Source: Stutzerimonas stutzeri (GTDB lineage Bacteria > Pseudomonadota > Gammaproteobacteria > Pseudomonadales > Pseudomonadaceae). Taken from it: a DNA stretch of 52,098 nt. Every line of letters starts with the position of its first letter. Position 1 is the stretch's first letter. The stretch covers positions 1-52,098 of the forward strand of contig NZ_POUT01000019.1 of assembly GCF_002890915.1 (NCBI RefSeq). Direction: 5' to 3'. Position numbers and translations under genes: made by a program. The notes under the pieces were generated by a model. The model made no database searches. It was given only the letters and a program-made list of their open reading frames with translations, and had not been told where the DNA came from. Shown piece by piece: positions 1 to 7,825 of the stretch.

Positions 1-124
1 GTGCTGAAACCTGTCAAAAAGGCCTGAAGTCAGGCCTTGTTTGGACTCCGTTAGGCCAAAGCGCTTGAAAAAGCGCCAAACCGGACGGGTTGGGGCAGTT
101 GAAGCCGAGTTTTTCAACGGCCTG
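1..124 (+). mobile_element. Right end of an insertion sequence (IS5/IS1182-like)
   Basis: Seen: bases 110-124 are the reverse complement of CAGGCCGTTGAAAAA, which is also found at 51972-51986 at the other end of the window. The bases just outside are CTAA here (125-128) and CTAG there (51968-51971), both fitting a YTAR target. The first 27 bases read in one frame as eight residues, VLKPVKKA, and a stop, possibly the transposase C-terminus. Two hairpins follow: a 9-bp palindrome (19-27 with 30-38) and GCGCTT/AAGCGC (61-66 with 71-76). Known: IS5-type elements often duplicate a YTAR tetranucleotide. Inferred: this is the 3' part of an element in the same orientation as the one at the right edge. 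The element is cut by the window edge, so family and activity cannot be judged. Confidence 0.7.
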
Positions 125-225
125 CTAAGACCCACTTATCTCACCGGCAATACGACAACTGGCCTGCATCCGCGCGCGACCTCCATTACACTGCGCGGCC
201 GTTTTTCGGCAGTCCGGTACCCTCC

Positions 226-1491
226 ATGCAAAACGTCTCTCCCGCCCGCGCCTGCGGCATCGACTTCGGCACCTCCAATTCCACGGTCGGCTGGTGGCGG
301 CCGGGCGTCGATCCGCTGATCGTGCTGGAAGGCGAACAGCCGACGTTGCCCTCGGTGGTGTTCTTCAATACCGAGGAGCGCCGGCCGGTCTATGGCCGCC
401 AGGCGCTGGACGAATATCTGGAGGGCTACGAAGGCCGGCTGATGCGCTCGCTCAAGAGCCTGCTGGGTTCCAAGCTGCTGAAGAGCGAGACCACCGTGCT
501 CGGCAGCGCCATGCCGTTCAAGGACATCCTCGGGCTGTTCCTCGGCACCCTCAAGCAACGCGCCGAGGCCGCAGCCGGGCGACCGTTCGAAGAGGTGGTG
601 TTGGGACGGCCGGTGTTCTTCGTCGACGACGACCCGCAGGCCGACCGCGAGGCGGCCGATACTCTGGCTGCCGCGGCACGCAAGATCGGTTTCCGGGACG
701 TCTCTTTCCAGTTCGAACCGATCGCCGCGGCGTTCGACTACGAGTCGCGCATCGAGCGGGAAGAGCGGGTGCTGATCGTCGACATCGGCGGCGGTACCTC
801 GGATTTCTCGTTGGTGCGGCTGTCGCCCGAGCGGCGTAGCGTCGACGACCGCCAGGCGGACATCCTCGCGACCACCGGCGTGCACATCGGCGGCACCGAT
901 TTCGACAAGCAGCTCAGCCTCCAGGGCGTGATGCCGCTGTTCGGCTACGGCAGCCGGATGAAGAGCGATGCGCCGATGCCCACCAGCACCCACCTCAACC
1001 TGGCTACCTGGCACACCATCAACGCGGTCTACGCACCGGCTTCGCAGCGGGCGCTGCAGAGCATGCGCTACGACATCGTCGATCCCACCGGCATCGACCG
1101 GCTGTTCCGCCTGATCGAGCAGCGCGCCGGGCACTGGCTGGCGATGCAGGTGGAGCAGGGCAAGATCGAGTTGACCGAGCAGAGGTGCTATCCCATCGAC
1201 TTCCAGCGCATCGAGCCGGGACTGCGCGTCGAGCTGAGCCGCAGCGCCTTCGAGGGCGCCATCGCGCCGCTGCTCGAGCGTATCGGGATCAGCGTCGGAC
1301 AGCTGCTGGCCGATGCCGGCGTGCGCCACGACGCGGTCGACACGGTGTTCTTCACCGGCGGCTCGAGCGCCATCCCGGCGCTGCGTCAGAGTGTCGCCAG
1401 GCTGTTGCCACGGGCGCGGCATGTCGAGGGCAACCGCTTCGGCAGCATCGGTAGCGGCCTGGCCATCGAGGCGCGCAAGCGCTACGGTTGA
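226..1491 (+). CDS. yegD: Hsp70 family protein, YegD-like
   Basis: A 421-residue actin-fold ATPase related to Hsp70. Phosphate-1 loop GIDFGTSNSTVGW lies at about residues 11-23, phosphate-2 loop VLIVDIGGGTSDFSLV at about 183-198, and the adenosine motif VFFTGGSSAIPAL near 375. The segments VLGRPVFF, KIGFRDVSFQFEPIAAAFD and FGSIGSGLA are characteristic of the E. coli YegD branch. The length (E. coli YegD is about 450) shows that the Hsp70 substrate-binding and lid domains are absent, so it is a stand-alone ATPase domain rather than a full DnaK. The start is the ATG that places the first phosphate loop near the N-terminus; no clear Shine-Dalgarno precedes it. The IS end lies about 100 bases upstream and may have altered its promoter. 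The cellular role of this family is poorly defined. Confidence 0.85.
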   Translation: MQNVSPARACGIDFGTSNSTVGWWRPGVDPLIVLEGEQPTLPSVVFFNTEERRPVYGRQALDEYLEGYEGRLMRSLKSLLGSKLLKSETTVLGSAMPFKDILGLFLGTLKQRAEAAAGRPFEEVVLGRPVFFVDDDPQADREAADTLAAAARKIGFRDVSFQFEPIAAAFDYESRIEREERVLIVDIGGGTSDFSLVRLSPERRSVDDRQADILATTGVHIGGTDFDKQLSLQGVMPLFGYGSRMKSDAPMPTSTHLNLATWHTINAVYAPASQRALQSMRYDIVDPTGIDRLFRLIEQRAGHWLAMQVEQGKIELTEQRCYPIDFQRIEPGLRVELSRSAFEGAIAPLLERIGISVGQLLADAGVRHDAVDTVFFTGGSSAIPALRQSVARLLPRARHVEGNRFGSIGSGLAIEARKRYG

Positions 1492-1512
1492 GACGGCCAG
1501 CGGCGAAATCCG

Positions 1513-1530
1513 CTGTCACAAAGACTTCAC
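1513..1530 (+). promoter_or_regulatory. Possible PhoB (Pho) box upstream of CHAD gene
   Basis: CTGTCAC, then AAAG, then ACTTCAC has the spacing of a Pho box (two 7-base half-sites separated by 4 bases, model CTGTCAT-N4-CTGTCAT). The first half matches 6 of 7, the second only about 4 of 7. It lies about 70 bases before the CHAD gene. Many CHAD proteins bind polyphosphate, which makes phosphate control plausible, but the second half is weak. Confidence 0.3.
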
Positions 1531-1599
1531 ATTGTCCCGTCGAAGGCGGGCTTAGCCTGTGAATCCCGGGCCGCAGCGACCTTCGTGCAGGGAGTCATC

Positions 1600-2508
1600 A
1601 TGGCCTATCGAATTCGTCCCCGTCGCAACGCCGCCAAGGAGGTGCGCAAGGCGGCGCTGGACCGCATCAGCGAAGCGATGCGGGCCCTGGCGCTACCGGC
1701 TGCGGAGCGGGCCGAGGGTGTGCATCAGGCGCGCAAACGCTTCAAGGAACTGCGTGCGCTCTTGCGGCTGGTGCGCGAGCCGCTGGGCGCTACCTTCGTG
1801 CGCGAGAACCGCTGCGTGCGCGATCTTGGCCGTGCGCTGGCCGAATCGCGCGAAGCCGCTGCCATGCTGGAAAGCTGGGATGCGCTGGCCGAGGTGCACC
1901 ACGGCTTCTTCGCCCGCGATCCGCTACAGCAGGCGCGCCAGCGTCTGGCCCAGCGAGCCGAGCCGGTCGTGGGCGGCTCGCTCGAAACGGACATCGAGCA
2001 GGTGCTGCTACGACTGCGCGAACTGGCCGTGCGGGTGGATGACTGGCCGCTCGATGGCAAGGGTTTCGCGCTGCTGGAGGCAGGGCTCGGGCGCAGCTAT
2101 CGCGAGGGGCGCCGGGATCTCGCCCGAGCACAGCGCGAGCCCAGCGACGAATGCCTGCACGAATGGCGCAAGCGCGTGAAGGACCAGTGGTATCACAGCC
2201 AGTTGCTCGCGTCGTGCTGGCCGGGGATGTTCGACTGCCGCTGCAGGCTGCTCAAGCGCCTGGCCGACGACCTGGGCGACGATCACGACCTGGCGATGAT
2301 GCACCGGCTGCTCGAAACCGAGCCGGCATTGTTCGGCGAGCCGGCGACGTGCGAACGGATCGCGTCGCTGATCGAGGCGCGTCGCGCCGAGCTGCAGGCG
2401 TCCGCCTTCGCCGGCGGCTGGCGGCTCTATGCCGAGCCGCCGAAGGCGCTGGTGGTGCGTATCGAGGCCTACTGGCGCATCGCCCGCGCCGAGCGGGGCT
2501 GCTTTTAA
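1600..2508 (+). CDS. CHAD domain-containing protein
   Basis: A 302-residue, mostly helical, Arg- and His-rich protein. The CHAD signature occurs twice, as expected for the tandem four-helix repeat: VHQARKRFKELRALLRLVR at about residues 42-60 and LHEWRKRVKDQWYH at about 182-195. Further conserved basic and acidic residues appear in DDLGDDHDLAMMH. CHAD domains bind inorganic polyphosphate and in several bacteria locate to polyphosphate granules; no CYTH (triphosphatase) domain is fused here. The ATG at 1600 is preferred to the GTG at 1585 because GGAG at 1591-1594 is correctly spaced for it and the protein then begins MAYRIRP. Followed by a REP cluster before the convergent rapA. Confidence 0.85.
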   Translation: MAYRIRPRRNAAKEVRKAALDRISEAMRALALPAAERAEGVHQARKRFKELRALLRLVREPLGATFVRENRCVRDLGRALAESREAAAMLESWDALAEVHHGFFARDPLQQARQRLAQRAEPVVGGSLETDIEQVLLRLRELAVRVDDWPLDGKGFALLEAGLGRSYREGRRDLARAQREPSDECLHEWRKRVKDQWYHSQLLASCWPGMFDCRCRLLKRLADDLGDDHDLAMMHRLLETEPALFGEPATCERIASLIEARRAELQASAFAGGWRLYAEPPKALVVRIEAYWRIARAERGCF

Positions 2509-2522
2509 GCTCCGGGCTTCGG

Positions 2523-2750
2523 GCAGTCCTTCGGCCTGCAATCGCCGCGAGGGCGCGCCTCCCACAGGAGGGGCGGTATGCAGGCGCTGCTTTTGTGGGA
2601 GGCTCGCTCCCGGGGCAATGCTTTTTGAGCTTCAGGCTTCAAGCTAGCAGTCCTTCGGCCTGCATCGCCGCGGGGGCGCGCCCGCTGGGTTCGGTGTGCA
2701 CCTGCCGCTTTTGTGGGAGGCCCGACCTCGGGGCGATGCTTTTGGGCTTT
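2523..2750. repeat. Two tandem copies of a REP-containing unit
   Basis: A unit of 124 bases is repeated. GCAGTCCTTCGGCCTGCA starts at 2523 and again at 2647, each followed by a stretch around ATCGCCGCGRGGGCGCGCC and then by a REP core (GCTTTTGTGGGAGG, then CGGGGCRATGCTTTT) at about 2588-2623 and 2707-2743. The unit fills the gap between the stops of the CHAD gene and the convergent rapA. Such REP sequences commonly lie between convergent genes in Pseudomonas and may act in transcript ends. No gene is seen in the gap. Confidence 0.8.
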
Positions 2751-2756
2751 TTGGTG

Positions 2757-5606
2757 TCAGCCGGCGACCAGTACGCGGATCGCCTCCAGGCGCAGGGCCG
2801 CCTTGTCCAGCGCTGCCAGGCCTTCCTCACGCTGTTTGCGCAGGGCGTCGATCTCGCTGTCGCGCACGCTCGGGTTGACCGCCTGCAGGGCCACCAGGCG
2901 CGTCAGCTCTTCGTCCAGGTCGGCCTCGAGCCGGCGCTGGGCCTCGGCGACACGCTGGGCATGGCGCGGCGCGATCTTGGCTTCGGCGGCGGCAATCTGT
3001 GCCGTCAGCACGTCGCGCTGGGCCTGGACGAACTTGTTGGCGCTGGCGCGCGGCACGCTTTCGAGCTGGTCGTTGAGGGTCTCGAAGGCGACCTTGGCCG
3101 CCAGGTCGTTGCCGTTGCCGTCCAGCAGGCAACGCAGCGCCAGCGGCGGCAGGAAGCGGCTCAACTGCAGCGCGCGCGGGGCCACCACCTCGCTGACGAA
3201 CAACAGTTCGAGCAGCACGGTGCCGGGCTTGAGCGCCTTGTTCTTGATCAGCGCCACCGCGGTGTTGCCCATCGAGCCGGACAGCACCAGGTCCATGCCG
3301 CCCTGCACCATGGGGTGTTCCCAGGTGAGGAACTGCATGTCTTCGCGGGCCAGGGCCTGCTCGCGGTCGTAGGTGATGGTCACCGCCTCGTCGTCGCCCA
3401 GCGGGAAGCTGGCGTCCAGCATCTTTTCGCTGGGGCGTAGCACCAGGGCGTTTTCCGAATGGTCCTCGCTGTCGATGCCGAAGGCGTCGAACAGTTGTTC
3501 CATATAGATCGGCAGGGCGAACTGGTCGTCCTGCTCCTCGATGGCGGCGACCAGCGCCTTGCCCTGCTCGCCACCGCCGGAATTGAGCTCCAGCAGGCGG
3601 TCGCGGCCGCTGTGCAACTCGCTCTCCAGGCGCTCGCGCTCGGCGCGGGCTTCGTCGATCAGCAGTTGGAAGGCGTCGTCGTCGCCTTCTTCCAGCTGCG
3701 CCAGCAGGCGTGGGCCGAACTGGTGCTGCAAGGCATTGCCGGTGGGGCAGGTGGCGAGGAAGGCATTCAGCGCCTGGTGGTACCACTGGAACAGGCGTTC
3801 CTGCGGGCTGGTTTCCAGATACGGTACGTGCAGCTGGATGCGGTGCTGCTGGCCGATGCGGTCGAGGCGGCCGATGCGCTGTTCGAGCAGGTCCGGGTGG
3901 GCCGGCAGGTCGAACAGGACCAAGTGGTGGCTGAACTGGAAGTTGCGCCCTTCGCTGCCGATCTCGGAGCAGATCAGCACCTGGGCGCCGAATTCCTCGT
4001 CGGCGAAGTAGGCGGCGGCGCGGTCGCGCTCGAGGATGCTCATGCCTTCGTGGAACACCGTGGCGGGGATGCCGGAGCGCACGCGCAGGGCGTCCTCGAG
4101 GTCCAGCGCGGTCTCGGCGTGGGCGCAGATCACCAGCACCTTGTACTTCTTCAGCATCTTCAGGGTGTCGATCAGCCATTCGACGCGTGGGTCGAACTGC
4201 CACCAGCGGTTGCCCGCCTCGCCGTCGTCCTGCTGGCTCTGGAAGGCCACTTCCGGATACAGCTCGGCATGCTCGCCCAGCGGCAGCTCGAGGTATTCGG
4301 CCGGGCAGGGCAGCGGGTAGGGATGCAGCTGGCGCTCAGGGAAGCCCTGCACGGCGGCGCGGGTGTTGCGAAACAGCAGGCGCCCGGTGCCGTGGCGGTC
4401 GAGCAGCTCGCGGATCAGCCGGCCGCTGGCCGCGGTGTCGCCGTCGGTGGCGGCGGCGAGCAGGGCTTCGCCTTCGGCGCCGAGGAAGCCGTGGATGATC
4501 TGGTGCGCTTCCTGCGACAGGCGGCCGTCGTCGAGCAGCTCCTGCACTGCGCGGGCCACCGGCTGGTAGCTGCTGCTCTCGGCACGGAAGGCTTCCAGGT
4601 CATGGAAACGGTTGGGATCGAGCAGGCGCAGGCGGGCGAAGTGGCTGTCCTGGCCGAGCTGCTCGGGCGTGGCGGTGAGCAGCAGCACGCCGGGGATGAC
4701 CTCGGCCAGTTGCTCGACCAGGCGGTATTCGGCGCTGGCGTTTTCCGGATGCCAGACCAGATGATGCGCCTCGTCCACCACCAGCAGGTCCCAGCCGGCG
4801 GCGAAGGCGGCGTCCTGGGCGCGCTCGTCGTCCTTCAGCCAGTCCAGCGAGACCAGGGCGAGCTGGGCATCCTCGAAGGGGTTGCTGGCGTCGCTCTCGA
4901 TGAAGCGTTCATCATCGAACAGCGCTACCTGCAGGTTGAAACGGCGGCGCATCTCCACCAGCCACTGGTGCTGGAGATTCTCCGGGACCAGGATCAGCAC
5001 GCGGCTGGCACGGCCGGAAAGCAGCTGGCGGTGGATGATCAGGCCGGCCTCGATGGTCTTGCCCAGGCCCACTTCGTCGGCCAGCAGCACGCGCGGGGCG
5101 ATGCGGTCGGCGACTTCCTTGGCGATGTGCAATTGATGGGAGATCGGTTGCGCCCGCGCCCCGCCCAGGCCCCACAGCATGGACTGCAGCTGGGCGCTCT
5201 GGTGCTGCAGGGTGTAGTAGCGCAGGCTGAACCAGTTGAGCGGATCGATCTGCCCGGCGAACAGGCGGTCGCTGGCCAGGCGGAACTGGATGAAGTTGGA
5301 AAGCTGGGTTTCCGGCAGGCTGCGGGCTTCGTTCTGCGCGGCCAGGCCGTGGTAGACCAGCAGGCCGTCGACGTCCTCGACCTCGCGCACGGTCATCTTC
5401 CAGCCTTCGAAGTGGGTGATCTCGTCGCCGGGGACGAAACGTACGCGGGTCAGCGGGGCGCTGCGCGTCGCGTATTGGCGGGTTTCACCGGTGGCGGGAT
5501 AGAGCACGGTGAGCATTCGCCCATCCTGGGTCAGGATGGTTCCGAGGCCGAGTTCCGCCTCGCTGTCGCTGATCCAGCGTTGCCCCGGTAGATACTGCTG
5601 CGCCAT
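2757..5606 (-). CDS. rapA: RNA polymerase-associated protein RapA (SWI2/SNF2 ATPase)
   Basis: A 949-residue Swi2/Snf2-type ATPase (E. coli RapA has 968), which binds core RNA polymerase and helps recycle it after transcription. The N-terminal region (about 1-110) corresponds to the two Tudor-like domains. Helicase motif I, LLADEVGLGKTIEAGL, is at about 174-189 and motif II, VVDEAHHLV, at about 276-284; LLLTATP (motif III) follows, and the C-terminal helicase lobe contains ICSEIGSEGRNFQ and QRIGRLDRIGQ. A long RapA-specific C-terminal region completes it. The ATG is preceded on the minus strand by GGGAGG. It transcribes towards the CHAD gene with the REP cluster between the stops. The long open frame opposite (3459-5591) is a GC-driven shadow. 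Confidence 0.95.
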   Translation of the reverse strand: MAQQYLPGQRWISDSEAELGLGTILTQDGRMLTVLYPATGETRQYATRSAPLTRVRFVPGDEITHFEGWKMTVREVEDVDGLLVYHGLAAQNEARSLPETQLSNFIQFRLASDRLFAGQIDPLNWFSLRYYTLQHQSAQLQSMLWGLGGARAQPISHQLHIAKEVADRIAPRVLLADEVGLGKTIEAGLIIHRQLLSGRASRVLILVPENLQHQWLVEMRRRFNLQVALFDDERFIESDASNPFEDAQLALVSLDWLKDDERAQDAAFAAGWDLLVVDEAHHLVWHPENASAEYRLVEQLAEVIPGVLLLTATPEQLGQDSHFARLRLLDPNRFHDLEAFRAESSSYQPVARAVQELLDDGRLSQEAHQIIHGFLGAEGEALLAAATDGDTAASGRLIRELLDRHGTGRLLFRNTRAAVQGFPERQLHPYPLPCPAEYLELPLGEHAELYPEVAFQSQQDDGEAGNRWWQFDPRVEWLIDTLKMLKKYKVLVICAHAETALDLEDALRVRSGIPATVFHEGMSILERDRAAAYFADEEFGAQVLICSEIGSEGRNFQFSHHLVLFDLPAHPDLLEQRIGRLDRIGQQHRIQLHVPYLETSPQERLFQWYHQALNAFLATCPTGNALQHQFGPRLLAQLEEGDDDAFQLLIDEARAERERLESELHSGRDRLLELNSGGGEQGKALVAAIEEQDDQFALPIYMEQLFDAFGIDSEDHSENALVLRPSEKMLDASFPLGDDEAVTITYDREQALAREDMQFLTWEHPMVQGGMDLVLSGSMGNTAVALIKNKALKPGTVLLELLFVSEVVAPRALQLSRFLPPLALRCLLDGNGNDLAAKVAFETLNDQLESVPRASANKFVQAQRDVLTAQIAAAEAKIAPRHAQRVAEAQRRLEADLDEELTRLVALQAVNPSVRDSEIDALRKQREEGLAALDKAALRLEAIRVLVAG

Positions 5607-5751
5607 GCTGCCTCCCGCTGTGAAAAAAGCCGGCTATGTTAACGGAACGTCGTGGCGAGAGCGACGTCCGATACGGGCCCGCTTGAAGTGTAGCGGCCCT
5701 GCTAAAGTTGAACGGTGTCCGGCCGATCAAGCGCTCAAGAGGGAAACGCGC

Positions 5752-6048
5752 ATGCTGCCACCCATTCCATCAGGCGTTATCCAGGTCACTGCCCAGCAGG
5801 ACGTGGTCAAGCCGCGCCCGGACATCGCCCCCGTGACGCCGGTGCAGCCGAGCTCCGGCGAAAGTGCCGTCAGCCTCGATCGACGCCACCCGCAGGAGGC
5901 CGAGCAGATGCTGCGCGACGAGCAGCGGCGGCGGCAGCGTCGCGGTTATACGCCCGAGGAGCTGGCCACGGGCGAGACGGCCGAGGACGATCAGGCGGAG
6001 CTGGACGAGCTGCCGCGCCAGGGGCTTTGGGTGGATGTCGAAGTCTGA
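5752..6048 (+). CDS. Conserved hypothetical protein (PA3307-like)
   Basis: A 98-residue hydrophilic protein with no signal peptide or membrane segment. The N-terminal half is rich in Pro and Val (MLPPIPSGVIQVTAQQD); the C-terminal half is highly charged (EAEQMLRDEQRRRQRRGYTPEEL) and ends in an acidic tail. The ATG at 5752 follows AAGAGGG at good spacing. It overlaps the start of the AlkB-type gene by 14 bases, indicating translational coupling. From memory, the neighbour of rapA in P. aeruginosa (PA3307) is similar; some databases name such proteins aspartate-semialdehyde dehydrogenase, which nothing here supports. Function unknown. Confidence 0.8.
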   Translation: MLPPIPSGVIQVTAQQDVVKPRPDIAPVTPVQPSSGESAVSLDRRHPQEAEQMLRDEQRRRQRRGYTPEELATGETAEDDQAELDELPRQGLWVDVEV

Positions 6049-6673
6049 GTCGTCGTTGCCCTCCAGGCTCACCGCGCAACCCGTTGCGATCGACCTGCCC
6101 GATGCCTGCCTGCGTTACCTGCCGCACTGGCTGGATCGCGCAACGGCCGACGTCTGGCTGCACCGCCTGATCGCCGAAACCCCCTGGGAGCAGCCGCAGG
6201 TGCGGGTCTACGGCCGTACCCTGGCGGTGCCGCGGCTGGTGGCCTGGTATGGCGATGCCGAGGCCCGTTATCGCTATTCCGGCCTGCTGCACGAGCCGCT
6301 GCCGTGGACGCCGCTGTTGGAGGAAATCCGCCGGCGCCTGCAGGCCGAAGTCGACGGGCGGTTCAATGGCGCGTTGCTCAATCTGTACCGTGACGGGCAG
6401 GATGCCATGGGCTGGCACAGCGATGACGAGCCGGAACTGGGGTGCGAACCGTTGCTGGCCTCGCTGAGCCTGGGGGCGGTGCGGCGTTTCGATCTGCGCC
6501 GCAAGGGCAGCAGCCGCATTGAGCATTCCCTCGCACTCGGCCATGGTTCGCTGCTGGTCATGGGCGGGGCGACCCAGCATCATTGGCAGCACCAGATCGC
6601 CCGCACGCGCCAGGTGCTGACGCCACGGCTGAACCTGACCTTTCGCCTGATCCACCCGAGTCCGAAACCATGA
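6035..6673 (+). CDS. AlkB-type 2-oxoglutarate/Fe(II) dioxygenase
   Basis: A 212-residue oxidative demethylase of the AlkB superfamily, nearer to ALKBH2/3 than to E. coli AlkB. The segment NLYRDGQDAMGWHSDDEPEL carries the His-x-Asp iron ligands, ATQHHWQHQI the distal His, and RLNLTFR the Arg-x-Asn-x-Thr-x-Arg 2-oxoglutarate signature. The inner RYRYSGLLHEPLPWTPLL segment is typical of the group. Likely role: direct reversal of 1-methyladenine and 3-methylcytosine in DNA or RNA. The start at 6035 (MSKSESSLP) lies inside the upstream gene in another frame, and its stop overlaps the next start (ATGA at 6670), so the three genes form a compact operon. Confidence 0.9.
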   Translation: MSKSESSLPSRLTAQPVAIDLPDACLRYLPHWLDRATADVWLHRLIAETPWEQPQVRVYGRTLAVPRLVAWYGDAEARYRYSGLLHEPLPWTPLLEEIRRRLQAEVDGRFNGALLNLYRDGQDAMGWHSDDEPELGCEPLLASLSLGAVRRFDLRRKGSSRIEHSLALGHGSLLVMGGATQHHWQHQIARTRQVLTPRLNLTFRLIHPSPKP

Positions 6674-6831
6674 GCAGTGACGAAAAGCTGATCGACTTCA
6701 ACGCCGAACGCAGCAAGCGCATCCACGACCTGAACGACAAGCGCCTCGACGAGATGCGCCAGGCCTTCGAGCAGGCGTTGCCATTGGGCAAGCCGAAGAA
6801 GAAAGGCAAGGGCAAGTCCAAGAAGCGCTGA
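6670..6831 (+). CDS. Small basic conserved protein
   Basis: A 53-residue protein starting MSSDEKLIDFNAERSKRI and ending in a Lys/Gly-rich tail (KPKKKGKGKSKKR). The first 40 residues are strongly helical and charged, with DFNAERSKRIHDLNDKRLDEM suggesting an amphipathic or coiled helix; the tail looks like a nucleic-acid-binding extension. The ATG overlaps the AlkB-type stop by four bases, so the gene is translationally coupled. Homologues of this length sit after the alkB-like gene in other Pseudomonas as far as I recall. No function is known; RNA or DNA binding is inference from charge alone. Confidence 0.75.
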   Translation: MSSDEKLIDFNAERSKRIHDLNDKRLDEMRQAFEQALPLGKPKKKGKGKSKKR

Positions 6832-6974
6832 ATCCAGGCCTTATCGCGGTGAGCGGAGCACCCTTGCGGCGCCGCTTCATTCCTTTTCGCGATTGTTTTC
6901 TTTTCCCGTGAAGCGTTCTGCTTCTGAGCAGGCCGGCCCGCCTGCGTCAAACTGCCCCGAACAGCCCTGTTTCC

Positions 6975-6988
6975 TTGATCCAGATCAG
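6975..6988 (+). promoter_or_regulatory. Upstream Anr/FNR box of ccoM
   Basis: TTGATCCAGATCAG matches the FNR/Anr consensus TTGAT-N4-ATCAA at 9 of 10 positions. Its centre lies exactly 50 bases before that of the second box, the classical spacing of FNR sites at about -91.5 and -41.5. Confidence 0.7.
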
Positions 6989-7024
6989 TCGTTGGATGCC
7001 CTTGCAGCCGGCATTTTCCGGCCA

Positions 7025-7038
7025 TTGACCCCGGTCAA
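7025..7038 (+). promoter_or_regulatory. Proximal Anr/FNR box and promoter of ccoM
   Basis: TTGACCCCGGTCAA is a perfect palindrome fitting TTGAY-N4-RTCAA. A possible -10 element (TTTAAC, 7059-7064) lies where a class II FNR promoter needs it, putting the box about 40 bases before the predicted transcript start. It therefore likely activates ccoM at low oxygen. Confidence 0.75.
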
Positions 7039-7106
7039 TTTTTTCAGGGCCGAGCAGGTTTAACTTGCAGCCATCGGACATTGAAATGGTTACGGAGGTA
7101 GGTCTC

Positions 7107-7220
7107 ATGTTTGTCGATAGTGTAGTGCTCGCTGGGGTGGTCACGGTCGGCCTGATGATCGCCTTCTTCGGTGGTGTCGGTTATTTCATCTGGCGGGATT
7201 CGCACAAGAAGAAGGGTTGA
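7107..7220 (+). CDS. ccoM: cbb3-type cytochrome oxidase small subunit CcoM
   Basis: A 37-residue single-helix membrane protein: MFVDSVVLAGVVTVGLM, a further hydrophobic stretch with a GGVGYF segment, then IWRDSHKKKG as the positively charged end. In length and sequence it closely resembles the CcoM subunit of the Pseudomonas stutzeri cbb3-1 oxidase, which packs on CcoN/CcoP and aids assembly or stability. The start codon follows GGAGG (7094-7098). Two Anr boxes lie upstream and a strong intrinsic terminator downstream, so it forms its own oxygen-regulated transcription unit, away from any ccoNOQP operon. The gene is too short for most ORF thresholds. Confidence 0.85.
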   Translation: MFVDSVVLAGVVTVGLMIAFFGGVGYFIWRDSHKKKG

Positions 7221-7254
7221 TCCCGACAGATACAAAGAGCACGCAAGGCATTTG

Positions 7255-7279
7255 GGCGACCTCTGGTCGCCTTTTTTTT
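7255..7279 (+). terminator. Intrinsic terminator of ccoM
   Basis: A perfect 7-bp stem (GGCGACC/GGTCGCC) with a TCT loop is followed by eight T residues, 34 bases after the ccoM stop. Confidence 0.9.
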
Positions 7280-7354
7280 GCCTTTTGTACAACTGTTTTG
7301 CCTTGTTCCTTCCTCGGACCGCCATGCCGGAAGGCATGGCGAGCGCACAGGGAA

Positions 7355-7825
7355 TCAGCCGATGCTGATCGGTGGCAATTCCTTCAGTTCCACGGTTTCC
7401 TGCTTGCGCGGGGCGAGCACTTCCGCCTCGCCATCGACCACTTGCTCATCGTTCTGGTTGAACACCTGCGTGGCGATGCGCAGGCGATTCTTCGGCAGCT
7501 TCTCGAGGATTTCCAGGCGTACGGTGAGGGTGTCGCCGATCTTGACCGGGCGGGTGAACTTCATGGTCTGTCCCAGGTAGATGGTGCCCGGGCCCGGCAG
7601 GGTGCAGGCCACGGCGGCGCTTATCAGGGCTCCGCTGAACATGCCGTGGGCGATACGCTCCTTGAACAGGGTGCCGGCGGCGAACTCGGCATCCAGGTGC
7701 ACCGGGTTGCGGTCGCCGGACATCGCTGCGAAAAGCTGGATGTCGCGCTCGCCGACGGTCTTCTCGAAGCTCGCTTTCTGGCCGACTTCCAGTGCGGAGT
7801 AGGGCGTATTGCTGATGGTGCTCAT
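7355..7825 (-). CDS. phaJ1: (R)-specific enoyl-CoA hydratase PhaJ1 (MaoC family)
   Basis: A 156-residue hot-dog-fold hydratase. The catalytic segment GDRNPVHLD carries the Asp and His dyad of R-hydratases (about residues 37-45), followed by RIAHGMFSGALISA, GPGTIYLGQTMKFTRPVKIGD and a C-terminus LPPISIG that agrees with my memory of P. aeruginosa PhaJ1 (PA3302), also 156 residues. It converts trans-2-enoyl-CoA from beta-oxidation to (R)-3-hydroxyacyl-CoA for polyhydroxyalkanoate or other lipid synthesis. The ATG at 7825 is preceded on the minus strand by GAGGAAA. It diverges from fadD2 across 286 bases with no recognisable gene, linking fatty-acid activation with hydration. Confidence 0.9.
   Translation of the reverse strand: MSTISNTPYSALEVGQKASFEKTVGERDIQLFAAMSGDRNPVHLDAEFAAGTLFKERIAHGMFSGALISAAVACTLPGPGTIYLGQTMKFTRPVKIGDTLTVRLEILEKLPKNRLRIATQVFNQNDEQVVDGEAEVLAPRKQETVELKELPPISIG

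Noticed and set aside
2509..2756. CRISPR array or small RNA gene in the repeat cluster
   Set aside because: Only two long, diverged units with REP cores; no regular short repeats and spacers, and no cas genes.
3459..5591. Long open frame of 710 codons opposite rapA
   Set aside because: rapA on the other strand has full family motifs; this frame encodes low-complexity Gly/Ala/Val/Gln sequence typical of antisense frames in GC-rich DNA.
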